Source: an uncultured Collinsella sp. (GTDB lineage Bacteria > Actinomycetota > Coriobacteriia > Coriobacteriales > Coriobacteriaceae). Taken from it: 10,777 bases of DNA. This document shows, one piece after another, positions 1 to 6,141 of the stretch; positions within the stretch are counted from its first letter, which is position 1, and the number at the start of each line of letters is the position of its first letter. The stretch is from NCBI GenBank assembly GCA_902494585.1, contig CABUUD010000060.1, forward strand, positions 1 through 10,777, given 5' to 3'. The position numbers and the translations under genes were made by a program. The notes beneath the pieces are model-generated. The model was not told where the DNA came from and made no database searches. It saw only the letters and a list, made by a program, of their open reading frames with translations.

Positions 1-510
1 ACGCTCGACCGTCGCTATATCACGCTCGTTCACGGGCACATTGCCATGGACGAGGGCACTATCAACACCGGTATTGCCCGATCGACGCGCGACCGCGTGA
101 AGATGGCGGTTTCCGATGACCCCTTTGCGCGCCAGGCCATCACGACCTTCAAGGTGCTCGAGCGCTTTGATTCCACGCGTTTCGACGACGGCTACACGCT
201 TGTCGAGTGCCACCTGTTTACCGGCCGCACGCATCAGATTCGCGTGCATATGCGCCATATCAACCACGCCTGCGTGGGCGATCCGCTCTACGGCAAGTGC
301 GATGCGCGTGCCGATCAGGGCCTGACCAGGCAGTTCCTGCATTCTTGGCGCGTGGCGTTCGATCATCCCGTGACGGGGGAGCGCATTGAGTGCCGTGACG
401 AGCTGCCGTGGGACCTTGCCGCGGTTCTGGATGACCTGGCCCCGCGTTCGCTCGGCCGCACTGCCGCCGGTGACGAAATCGTCCCGCAGCTCGGTCTGCT
501 CGAAGCCTAG
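1..510 (+). CDS. RluA/RluD-family 23S rRNA pseudouridine synthase, C-terminal part
   Basis: This is the 3' part of a gene that begins before the window; 169 residues are visible from the first base, in frame with the stop TAG at 508-510. The family isomerises uridine to pseudouridine in large-subunit rRNA in the cytoplasm. The sequence shows the family's second half: a GRSTRDR-like stretch (ARSTRDRVKMAV, near visible residues 27-38), the RTHQIRVH motif with its conserved Arg near residue 77, and GDPLYG near residue 93, followed by a typical short tail. The catalytic Asp motif (GRLDxxTSG-like) would lie upstream, so activity cannot be judged here. Which uridine is modified (RluD or another paralogue) cannot be told from this half, so no symbol is given. 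The next gene starts 82 nt downstream behind its own promoter-like region. Family assignment is secure. Confidence 0.93.
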   Translation, partial: TLDRRYITLVHGHIAMDEGTINTGIARSTRDRVKMAVSDDPFARQAITTFKVLERFDSTRFDDGYTLVECHLFTGRTHQIRVHMRHINHACVGDPLYGKCDARADQGLTRQFLHSWRVAFDHPVTGERIECRDELPWDLAAVLDDLAPRSLGRTAAGDEIVPQLGLLEA

Positions 511-528
511 CCAGTATTAGGTGGTTTC

Positions 529-555
529 TTGAACTCGGTAAGCCTGCGGTAAGAT
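529..555 (+). promoter_or_regulatory. Putative sigma70-type promoter of the glycosyltransferase gene
   Basis: TTGAAC at 529-534 resembles a -35 box, and TAAGAT at 550-555 (or the overlapping GATATA at 553-558) resembles a -10 box, with spacings of 15 or 18 nt. The region is AT-richer than its surroundings and is the only non-coding space before the next gene, whose ATG is at 593. Spacing is not ideal for either choice, so this is a modest call from pattern alone. Confidence 0.4.
536..553 (+). repeat. Heptamer direct repeat CGGTAAG-N4-CGGTAAG in the promoter
   Basis: Two identical copies of CGGTAAG (536-542 and 547-553) are spaced 11 bp start to start, one helical turn, and lie between the putative -35 and -10 boxes. 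Seven-base direct repeats with a 4-bp spacer are the usual geometry for dimeric OmpR/PhoB-type response regulators, the Pho box being the classic case. A regulator is not identifiable here; binding is an inference from geometry. Confidence 0.4.
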
Positions 556-592
556 ATACGATTGTTTACGTAACGCGTTCTCGGGAGACTGC

Positions 593-1888
593 ATGCTCGC
601 CTTTTTACAAACCAACACACCCATCGTGATCTTCAACCAGATTGTCGTCACGCTGCTCACGGTCTGCTTTCTGTACCAGGTGGTCTTCTTTGTCATTGGC
701 GCTCTTCGTGGCGAGGTCGCGCCCCCTAAGGCCAAAAAACTTCACCGCTATGCCTTCTTTATCGCTGCGCATAACGAGGAGGCCGTGATCGCCAACCTCG
801 TTCGCTCCATCAAGGATCAGGACTATCCGTCCGAGCTTATCGAGGTCTTCGTGGTCGCCGACGCCTGCACCGACAACACGGCGCAGCTCGCGCGCGAGGC
901 GGGCGCCATTGTCTATGAGCGTAATGACCTTGCCCGCAAGGGTAAGAGCTGGGTCATGGACTTTGGCTTCGACCGCATTCTCAACGAGTATCCCGATACC
1001 TTTGAGGGCTATTTTATTTTCGATGCCGATAATGTCATTTCCCGTGATTACGTATCCAAGATGAACGATGCTTTTGACCAAGGCTTTCATGTGGTCACCA
1101 GCTATCGCAACTCTAAGAACTTCGGCAGTTCGTGGATCTCTGCGGCCAACGCCACGTGGTATCTGCGCGAGGCGCGCTTCCTTAACAATGCGCGCAACAT
1201 CTGCAAGACTTCCTGCGCTGTATCGGGTTCGGGCTATCTCATTTCTGCCAGTGTTATCGAAGGCATGCACGGCTGGCAGTTCCACACGCTGACTGAGGAC
1301 ATTCAGTTCACCACGTTCTGCGCTATCCACGGCATTCGCATTGGCTATGCGCCGGCGGAGTTCTTTGACGAACAGCCCGTGACGTTTAAGGCGTCTTGGA
1401 AACAGCGTATGCGTTGGACCAAGGGCTTCTACCAGGTGTTCTTTACGTATGGTAAGCACCTGGTCAAGTCGACCTTCCGCTACCATCGCTTTGCCGCCTA
1501 CGACATGTTCATGACGATCGCTCCGGGTATGCTGCTATCGCTGATCTCGATGCTCGCCAATGCGACGTTCCTCATCGTGGGCGGTCTTTCGCATGGTTTT
1601 TTGGCTACCGAAGTCGAGATGCAAGCCTGTGCCGCTTCGCTCATTATGACCTTCGCCATGATGTATCAGACGTTCTTTATCCTGGCGCTGCTCACGACCA
1701 TCTTTGAGTACAAGCACATTCATTGCGCGCAAAAGTGGCGTCTGGTGACCAACCTGTTTACCTTCCCGATCTTTATGTTCAGTTATATCCCCATTACGGT
1801 GGCTGCTCTGTTCCTAAAGGTCGACTGGGTGCCGACGCAGCACGCCGTGAGCGTTAGCCTCGACGAAGTCATGCAAGGCGCCAAATAA
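593..1888 (+). CDS. Membrane-bound processive glycosyltransferase, family 2
   Basis: This 431-residue inner-membrane enzyme probably polymerises or transfers sugars from a nucleotide-sugar donor to a cell-surface polysaccharide or glycolipid. An N-terminal membrane helix (about residues 13-38) precedes a cytoplasmic GT-A domain with the family 2 signature residues. These are the first Asp in VADACTDN (D90), the DAD metal-binding motif (144-146), the catalytic-base TED (234-236) and the QxxRW motif QRMRW (271-275), which marks processive synthases of the cellulose/hyaluronan/poly-GlcNAc type. Three further membrane stretches follow (about 305-330, 347-371, 388-410), then a WVPTQH tail. The start ATG has GGGAG 5 nt upstream (583-587). 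It appears monocistronic, with a promoter region before it and a strong hairpin after it. No other polysaccharide genes lie nearby, so the product cannot be named. The fold and class are clear; the substrate is not. Confidence 0.88.
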   Translation: MLAFLQTNTPIVIFNQIVVTLLTVCFLYQVVFFVIGALRGEVAPPKAKKLHRYAFFIAAHNEEAVIANLVRSIKDQDYPSELIEVFVVADACTDNTAQLAREAGAIVYERNDLARKGKSWVMDFGFDRILNEYPDTFEGYFIFDADNVISRDYVSKMNDAFDQGFHVVTSYRNSKNFGSSWISAANATWYLREARFLNNARNICKTSCAVSGSGYLISASVIEGMHGWQFHTLTEDIQFTTFCAIHGIRIGYAPAEFFDEQPVTFKASWKQRMRWTKGFYQVFFTYGKHLVKSTFRYHRFAAYDMFMTIAPGMLLSLISMLANATFLIVGGLSHGFLATEVEMQACAASLIMTFAMMYQTFFILALLTTIFEYKHIHCAQKWRLVTNLFTFPIFMFSYIPITVAALFLKVDWVPTQHAVSVSLDEVMQGAK

Positions 1889-1896
1889 CCACCACC

Positions 1897-1938
1897 AAAA
1901 CCACCACAAAGGGGACAGGCACCTTTGTGGTGGTTTTT
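1897..1938 (+). terminator. Perfect 16-bp hairpin terminator with GGGGACAGGCACC core
   Basis: The left arm 1897-1912 (AAAACCACCACAAAGG) is an exact inverted copy of 1922-1937, with a 9-nt loop GGACAGGCA and five T residues at 1934-1938. It begins 9 nt after the glycosyltransferase stop codon. Because the arms start with AAAA and end with TTTT it could work on both strands. The loop-plus-stem-top string GGGGACAGGCACC is unusually specific for a simple terminator and may mark a dispersed repeat (see findings). Confidence 0.85.
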
Positions 1939-1969
1939 GCGTTTGAGCTGCTGCCCAAGGAGGTGTTCG

Positions 1970-2392
1970 ATGGTCTATATTCCGTTTTGGATTTGCATCT
2001 TTGCCGGCGCGGCGATTGATGCCCGTGAGCGACGGTTTCCCAATGAGCTTGCCGTCGCGTGTGCGGTGGCGGCGTTTGCAGGGGTTTGGCTCGACAAGGG
2101 CGTAAACACGGCGCTTGACCATGCCGGTCTTGCTGCCATCGCCTACCTTGCCCTTATGCTTACTGAGTCGCTTTGGCGTCGTGTTCGCCACGCTCCCGGC
2201 ATTGGTATGGGGGACGCCAAGGCGCTCTTTGCCCTTTGTACCTTCGATCCCTTGGGTGGTATCGTCGCGTTTGCGGCTGCGCTCCTGGCCCTTGCTGGCG
2301 CCTGTCTCATCGCAAAATCACGCTCCCTGCCTTTGCTGCCGTTTTTGGTGCCGATATTTGCCATAATCGAGGTTGTGGGTAGTACGCTGTAA
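1970..2392 (+). CDS. Prepilin peptidase, A24 family, catalytic domain only
   Basis: This 140-residue polytopic membrane protein matches the type IV prepilin leader peptidase (aspartyl protease A24) core. This family cleaves the leader of type IV pilin, Tad/Flp or competence pseudopilin precursors at the inner membrane. The two catalytic aspartates are visible: D17 in AAIDARERRFPN and D82 in the GxGD motif GMGD (79-82) followed by AK. About five hydrophobic stretches surround them. It lacks the N-terminal cysteine-rich N-methylating domain of PilD/ComC-type enzymes, as is usual for Tad and archaeal-type peptidases. The start at 1970 is chosen because AAGGAGG (1957-1963) sits 6 nt upstream; an upstream in-frame start at 1925 would lie inside the terminator hairpin. 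No pilin or pilus-assembly gene is in the window, so its substrate is encoded elsewhere. No promoter is evident in the 32 nt after the hairpin. The dGTPase gene follows after 31 nt. Confidence 0.85.
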   Translation: MVYIPFWICIFAGAAIDARERRFPNELAVACAVAAFAGVWLDKGVNTALDHAGLAAIAYLALMLTESLWRRVRHAPGIGMGDAKALFALCTFDPLGGIVAFAAALLALAGACLIAKSRSLPLLPFLVPIFAIIEVVGSTL

Positions 2393-2423
2393 CCGTTTGC
2401 GCGCCCTTTTTAAGGAGCATGCC

Positions 2424-3671
2424 ATGGCAACCAATCAACAGACAGCCGCCATCAAGGCGCGTATGGATCGCATTCCCGCGGCGTTGTCGCCCGAGCTGGT
2501 CGAGCGTATCGCCGTCGACCGCGCCTCAGGTGTCGTTAATCCCTATCGATGCGGTGACGACCAGGTCATCCGACGTGTCGATCGGGCTGCAGACGAGGGC
2601 ACGCTCATGCGTCCGGCATTTATGCGCGATACCGAAAAGATTTTGCATCTGCCCGCATACACGCGTTATGCAGGCAAAACGCAGGTCTTCAGTTTTCGCA
2701 GCAACGATGACCTGTCGCGTCGCGGCCTGCACGTGCAGCTTGTCTCGCGCATCGCTCGCGATATCGGACGTGCTCTGGGGCTCAACTGCGATCTGATTGA
2801 GGCGATTGGCTTAGGCCACGACTTGGGTCACACGCCCTTTGGCCATGCGGGTGAGCGATTCCTCAACGATATCTATCACGATCGCACGGGCCGCTATTTT
2901 TTCCATAACGTACAGTCGGTCCGCGTGCTCGACGCGCTGTACGGCCGCAACGTTTCGCTCCAGACGCTCGACGGCGTGCTATGCCACAACGGTGAGTACG
3001 AACAGCGTGTGTTTGAGCTTTCGGACATGAGCTCCTTTGACCAGTTCGACCTTACGGTTGAGGATTGCATTGCCACAGGTTACAGCGCAATTGAGCACCT
3101 GCGCCCCATGACGCTCGAGGGCTGCGTGGTTCGCATCTCGGATATCCTTGCCTATGTGGGGCGCGATCGCCAAGACGCCATTGCGGCAGGCCTGCTGTCA
3201 CCCGACGCCTTTGACGATGACCTGGGCGGCGCATACAACAGCTGGATCCTTACGCATGCCTCTATCGATATCGTCGAGCACAGCTATGGCAAGTCGCGCA
3301 TCGAGATGAGCGAGGACCTGTTTGAGGAGATCCGCCGGGCCAAGCGTGAAAACTACGAGAAGATCTATAGCAAGGGCGGTATCGAGGGCGACTCCGAAGC
3401 GGAGCTGCGCGAGGCCTTCGAAAAGCTCTACGACCGTTGCCTGCAGGACATAAACGAAGGAGACGAGTCCTCGTATATCTTTAAGCACCACATTTCTCGC
3501 ATTGAGCAGCAGCTTTCCTACTACGATCGCGCCTATGCATGGCAGGACGATATAGATCAGACCGTAGTAGATTACATTTCGAGCATGACGGATGGCTATT
3601 TCTGTGAGCTCACGAGCAAGCTGTTCCCGGGACTGAAGTTTCCGCACCGTACCTATATTAACGAACGGTAG
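2424..3671 (+). CDS. dgt: HD-domain deoxyguanosinetriphosphate triphosphohydrolase (dGTPase family)
   Basis: This cytoplasmic 415-residue enzyme would hydrolyse dGTP or other dNTPs to the nucleoside and triphosphate, controlling the dNTP pool. The N-terminal signature RDTEKILHLPAYTRYAGKTQVF (about residues 68-89) is the family's RD..RI...P.FRRL..KTQVF region. The HD metal site follows: H103 in RGLHVQL, H132-D133 with H136 in GHDLGHTPFGH, and D240 in VVRISDILAYVGRD. An LCHNGEYE segment near 187-194 matches the family's LRHG-like region. The start at 2424 has AAGGAG (2412-2417) 6 nt upstream. The ATG at 2419 is out of frame, and the upstream in-frame start at 2373 would overlap the prepilin peptidase. 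The stop codon overlaps a LexA-like palindrome before rarA. Whether it prefers dGTP or acts as a broader dNTPase cannot be read from the sequence. Confidence 0.9.
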   Translation: MATNQQTAAIKARMDRIPAALSPELVERIAVDRASGVVNPYRCGDDQVIRRVDRAADEGTLMRPAFMRDTEKILHLPAYTRYAGKTQVFSFRSNDDLSRRGLHVQLVSRIARDIGRALGLNCDLIEAIGLGHDLGHTPFGHAGERFLNDIYHDRTGRYFFHNVQSVRVLDALYGRNVSLQTLDGVLCHNGEYEQRVFELSDMSSFDQFDLTVEDCIATGYSAIEHLRPMTLEGCVVRISDILAYVGRDRQDAIAAGLLSPDAFDDDLGGAYNSWILTHASIDIVEHSYGKSRIEMSEDLFEEIRRAKRENYEKIYSKGGIEGDSEAELREAFEKLYDRCLQDINEGDESSYIFKHHISRIEQQLSYYDRAYAWQDDIDQTVVDYISSMTDGYFCELTSKLFPGLKFPHRTYINER

Positions 3672-3676
3672 TTCGT
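3661..3676. promoter_or_regulatory. LexA/SOS-box-like palindrome before rarA
   Basis: ACGAAC-GGTA-GTTCGT is a perfect 6-bp inverted repeat with a 4-bp centre; its core CGAAC-N4-GTTCG has the form of the Gram-positive and actinobacterial LexA operator. It straddles the dGTPase stop codon (TAG 3669-3671) and lies about 50 nt before the rarA start, just upstream of a TATACT -10-like box, where a repressor would block transcription. The central bases (GGTA) do not match the Bacillus consensus centre. A short stem followed by ATATTTT could instead be a weak terminator. Confidence 0.5.
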
Positions 3677-3686
3677 ATATTTTCGG

Positions 3687-3692
3687 TATACT
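3687..3692 (+). promoter_or_regulatory. Putative -10 box of the rarA promoter
   Basis: TATACT is one base off TATAAT and lies 39 nt before the preferred rarA start. No good TTGACA-like -35 is found at 16-18 nt; that region falls inside the LexA-like palindrome. The call rests on the -10 match and its place in the only non-coding gap before rarA. Confidence 0.4.
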
Positions 3693-3725
3693 GTTCGTGG
3701 AAAACGTTTTTGATTGATGCACGGG

Positions 3726-5081
3726 ATGGCTATGGACGACCTTTTTTCTGCTTCGACGCGCGAGCGTTCCTTTCAGAATGCGCCGCTAGCGGTGCGCATG
3801 CGCCCCAATTCGCTCGATGAGTACGTGGGCCAGCAAAAGGCCGTCGGTAAGGGCTCGTGGTTGCGTGCCGCGATTGAGCACGATGTACTGTCGAGTGTGA
3901 TTCTGTACGGGCCGGCCGGTACGGGCAAGACGACGCTGGCCCACATTATCGCCAATCATACCAAGAGCGAGTTTGTCGAGGTCAGCGCTGTGACGGGCAC
4001 CGTAAAGGATCTTCGTCGCGTGATTGACGAGGCTAAGACGCGCCTGAATACGTACGACCGTCGCACCATTCTGTTCATCGACGAGATTCACCGCTTTTCT
4101 AAGTCGCAGCAGGATGCCTTGCTGCATGCGGTTGAGAACCGTACCGTCATTATGATTGGCGCCACGACTGAGAATCCGTACTTCGAGGTCAACTCGGCGT
4201 TGCTCTCGCGCGGTCGCGTGGTGGAGCTTGAGCATCTTATAGACGAGGACATCGCCACGCTGATTGAGCGTGCGCTCGAGGCACCGCAGGGTTTGAACGG
4301 CAAGTTCTCGGCCGATGAGGATACGGTTAGGACCATCTGCACGCTGGCTGCGGGCGACGCTCGCTCGGCGCTCACGACGCTCGAGCTTGCGAGCGAGATT
4401 GCCGTCACGCGCCCCGATACCGAGGGAACGCCAGCGCCGGCTGCGGGGGAGCGCTATCCCATCACCGTGGATGACGTAAAGATTGCCAACCCGCGTCGTG
4501 GCTTTTCGTACGACAAAAACGGTGACATGCACTACGACATTATCAGTGCGTTTATTAAGTCCATGCGCGGTAGTGACCCCGATGCCACGATCTATTGGCT
4601 CGCGCGCATGATTGACGCGGGGGAGGACCCTAAGTTTATCGCTCGTCGTATTATGATTCAGGCTTCTGAGGATGTTGGCAACGCCGATCCGCAGGCGCTT
4701 TTGGTGGCACATGCCGCGTTTAAGTCTGCCGAGGTCATTGGCTATCCCGAGTGCCGCATTAATCTGGCTCAGGCTGCTCTCTATGTGTGCCTGGCGCCTA
4801 AATCCAACGCGTGCGAGGCTTCGATCGATGCGGCGTTGGCCGATATTCATTCAAGTGGGCTCCGCGAGGTGCCGAGTTATCTGCGCGATCGTCATCGCCC
4901 GGGCAGCGACGAATACGGTGTGTACAAGTATCCGCATGATTATCCCGAAGGCTGGGTCGATCAGCGCTATTTGCCCGAGGGGCTGGAGCGCGGTGCGTTT
5001 TGGCAGCCTGCCGGCCGCGGCTGGGAAGAGTGGCGTGTAGAGCAAAGCGAGCGCGACCGTAGCGGCAATGCGCCCAAGTAG
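3726..5081 (+). CDS. rarA: Replication-associated recombination protein A (RarA/MgsA AAA+ ATPase)
   Basis: This is a full-length RarA of about 451 residues, the AAA+ ATPase related to clamp loaders and RuvB that acts at stalled replication forks and interacts with single-stranded DNA-binding protein in other bacteria. With the start at 3726, visible motifs are PLAVRMRPNSLDEYVGQ (20-36), Walker A GPAGTGKT (62-69), Walker B ILFIDE (115-120), sensor 1 GATTENP (145-151) and an SRGRV arginine region (161-165). The C-terminal MgsA-type oligomerisation domain is marked by HYDIISAFIKSMRGSDPDA, ARRIMIQASEDVGNADP and the tail HRPGSDEYGVYKYPHDYPEG. The start is uncertain: ATGs at 3717, 3726 and 3732 and a TTG at 3714 are all in frame, and none has a strong ribosome-binding site. 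The family's usual M..LF N-terminus favours 3726 or 3732. It follows the dGTPase by 54 nt; both concern replication fidelity. Confidence 0.95.
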   Translation: MAMDDLFSASTRERSFQNAPLAVRMRPNSLDEYVGQQKAVGKGSWLRAAIEHDVLSSVILYGPAGTGKTTLAHIIANHTKSEFVEVSAVTGTVKDLRRVIDEAKTRLNTYDRRTILFIDEIHRFSKSQQDALLHAVENRTVIMIGATTENPYFEVNSALLSRGRVVELEHLIDEDIATLIERALEAPQGLNGKFSADEDTVRTICTLAAGDARSALTTLELASEIAVTRPDTEGTPAPAAGERYPITVDDVKIANPRRGFSYDKNGDMHYDIISAFIKSMRGSDPDATIYWLARMIDAGEDPKFIARRIMIQASEDVGNADPQALLVAHAAFKSAEVIGYPECRINLAQAALYVCLAPKSNACEASIDAALADIHSSGLREVPSYLRDRHRPGSDEYGVYKYPHDYPEGWVDQRYLPEGLERGAFWQPAGRGWEEWRVEQSERDRSGNAPK

Positions 5082-5104
5082 GTCCTTGGGACTTCGCAAT
5101 TTCC

Positions 5105-5136
5105 CTTTGGGTATCTTTCCACTTCTTTGGGGTATC
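5105..5136 (+). repeat. Near-identical tandem motif CTTTGGGTATC / CTTTGGGGTATC
   Basis: Copies at 5105-5115 and 5125-5136 differ only by one extra G and are about 20 bp apart, two helical turns. Both contain GGGTAT. They occupy most of the 95-nt gap between rarA and the sigma operon. They may be two overlapping promoter elements or a regulator site; nothing else in the window repeats this motif. Confidence 0.45.
5111..5135 (+). promoter_or_regulatory. Putative SigB/SigF-type promoter of the sigma operon
   Basis: GGGTAT at 5130-5135 equals the -10 consensus of SigB/SigF-group sigma factors (GTTT...N12-17...GGGTAT). GTATCT at 5111-5116, 13 nt upstream, keeps three of the four GTTT core bases. 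The first gene's ATG is 42 nt further on. A sigma70-like -10 (TATCAT, 5133-5138) overlaps it but lacks a -35 box. Since the operon encodes a SigB/SigF-type sigma factor, autoregulation is plausible but inferred. Confidence 0.4.
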
Positions 5137-5176
5137 ATGAACAGCGTCTGTATTTCGATTCCTTCGGGAGGCTTGT

Positions 5177-5770
5177 ATGAGTCCCATTCAAATCGCCCTT
5201 CTGCTACTCGCCGTTGCCGGCGTGTGGGCTGTTATCGAGCTCGCGCTCACGCTGCGAAAGACCCGCACCGTCGTTGATTCGCTCGACAAGACGGTGACCG
5301 ACCTTAACAACACTATCGCCGAGGCTCAGCCCGTGGTGGCAAAACTCGACGGCGCTGTCGACGAGCTTACGCCGGCGCTTGCCCAGATGGAGCCGCTCCT
5401 CAAGTCGAGCAAGACCGCCGTCGACGCCCTGACTTCTAATCTCGTAGAGGTTGAAGCCGTGGTTCGCGACATTTCCGAGGTTACGGGCAGCATGGCCGAG
5501 GCCAGCAATGCTGTGTCGAGTGTGACCGACTCTGCGGCCGGTGCCGTGCAGAAACTCTTTAACAAGGTGAAGGCTCCTGCAGCCGACGCCGATCGCAAGC
5601 TCGCCGCTGCCGCCACCGAGGCCGAGCAGCCTACCGAGCGCGTTCTGATTGGTGAGGCTGAGGACGAGGCCGCCGATGGTGCGGATGCGGCTCAGAAGCC
5701 CGCAGCCAAGCCTGCTCAGTATTACACCTATACGCCCGACGAGACCTCCGAGGAGTCCTGCGATGAGTAG
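5177..5770 (+). CDS. Membrane-anchored coiled-coil protein, DUF948-like
   Basis: This 197-residue protein has a single N-terminal membrane helix (about residues 4-24), then a basic turn (RKTR). A long alpha-helical region (about 30-120) with regular hydrophobic spacing and repeated V-x-x-L/D-x-L patterns follows, then an Ala/Glu-rich linker and an acidic tail ending ESCDE. This is the layout of the DUF948 family, proteins of unknown biochemical role common in Gram-positive bacteria. The long helical domain recalls chemotaxis-receptor-like coiled coils; it has no catalytic motif. GGGAGG (5166-5171) sits 5 nt before the ATG. Its last 8 nt overlap the next gene, so the two are probably translationally coupled. 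As first gene of a sigma-factor operon it could be an envelope sensor or scaffold, but DUF948 genes also occur near alaS without any sigma gene, so that role is only a hypothesis. Confidence 0.75.
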   Translation: MSPIQIALLLLAVAGVWAVIELALTLRKTRTVVDSLDKTVTDLNNTIAEAQPVVAKLDGAVDELTPALAQMEPLLKSSKTAVDALTSNLVEVEAVVRDISEVTGSMAEASNAVSSVTDSAAGAVQKLFNKVKAPAADADRKLAAAATEAEQPTERVLIGEAEDEAADGADAAQKPAAKPAQYYTYTPDETSEESCDE

Positions 5771-6140
5771 CGAAGCAACTTGCCCCATCACGCTGACTGT
5801 TGCCGGGGATCCGCGTCTGGCGCGCCTCGTGCGCATGACGGCGGCTAATGTCGGCGCGCTGTGTTCCATGTCCGTCGATCGCATCGAGGATATCCGTATG
5901 GCTGCCGAGGAGGCCTTCATCTTTGGCTGCACGGCCGTTGATTCCGACGATATCTCGATTAAATTCGATGTCGACGAATCGCATGTGGGCATGACCTTTA
6001 CCTTTGGCGATCAGGCGACTGTCGATGAGGATGACCAGGCTGCCGTGTATGCCGAGCTCATTTTAGCGAGCGTGTGCGATTCCTACGAAAAGACTGCGGC
6101 GCCTCTGACGCTTTCCCTCGACCTCAAGGCGGATATCTAA
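5763..6140 (+). CDS. Degenerate RsbW/SpoIIAB-like putative anti-sigma factor
   Basis: This 125-residue protein lies immediately before a SigB/SigF-type sigma gene, the usual place for an RsbW/SpoIIAB anti-sigma kinase. Residues 18-59 look like that fold's start: RLARLVRMTAANVGA, then IEDIRMAAEEAFIFG, the counterpart of the N-box helix (family pattern: A..EA..NA...G). The acidic Glu is kept (E50) but the metal-binding Asn is replaced by Phe (F54). The later D-x-G-x-G and GLGL-type ATP-lid boxes are not recognisable; the corresponding region reads FGDQATVDEDDQAAVYAELILASV. It may therefore bind the sigma factor without ATP binding or kinase activity. The start at 5763 is preferred because GAGGAG (5750-5755) is 7 nt upstream and the overlap with the preceding stop suggests coupling. 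An upstream in-frame start at 5649 lies within the preceding gene. Function rests on weak similarity plus position. Confidence 0.65.
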   Translation: MSSEATCPITLTVAGDPRLARLVRMTAANVGALCSMSVDRIEDIRMAAEEAFIFGCTAVDSDDISIKFDVDESHVGMTFTFGDQATVDEDDQAAVYAELILASVCDSYEKTAAPLTLSLDLKADI

Positions 6141-6141
6141 T

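Noticed and set aside
605..1486. A 293-codon open frame on the minus strand
   Set aside because: It is antisense to the glycosyltransferase, whose motifs are unambiguous; it is explained as a GC-rich shadow frame.
3786..4850. A 354-codon open frame on the minus strand
   Set aside because: It lies wholly inside rarA, has no ribosome-binding site of note, and its translation is Arg-rich and featureless.
5082..5092. Hairpin GTCC-TTG-GGAC after rarA
   Set aside because: It has only four base pairs and no T-run follows, so it is not supported as a terminator.
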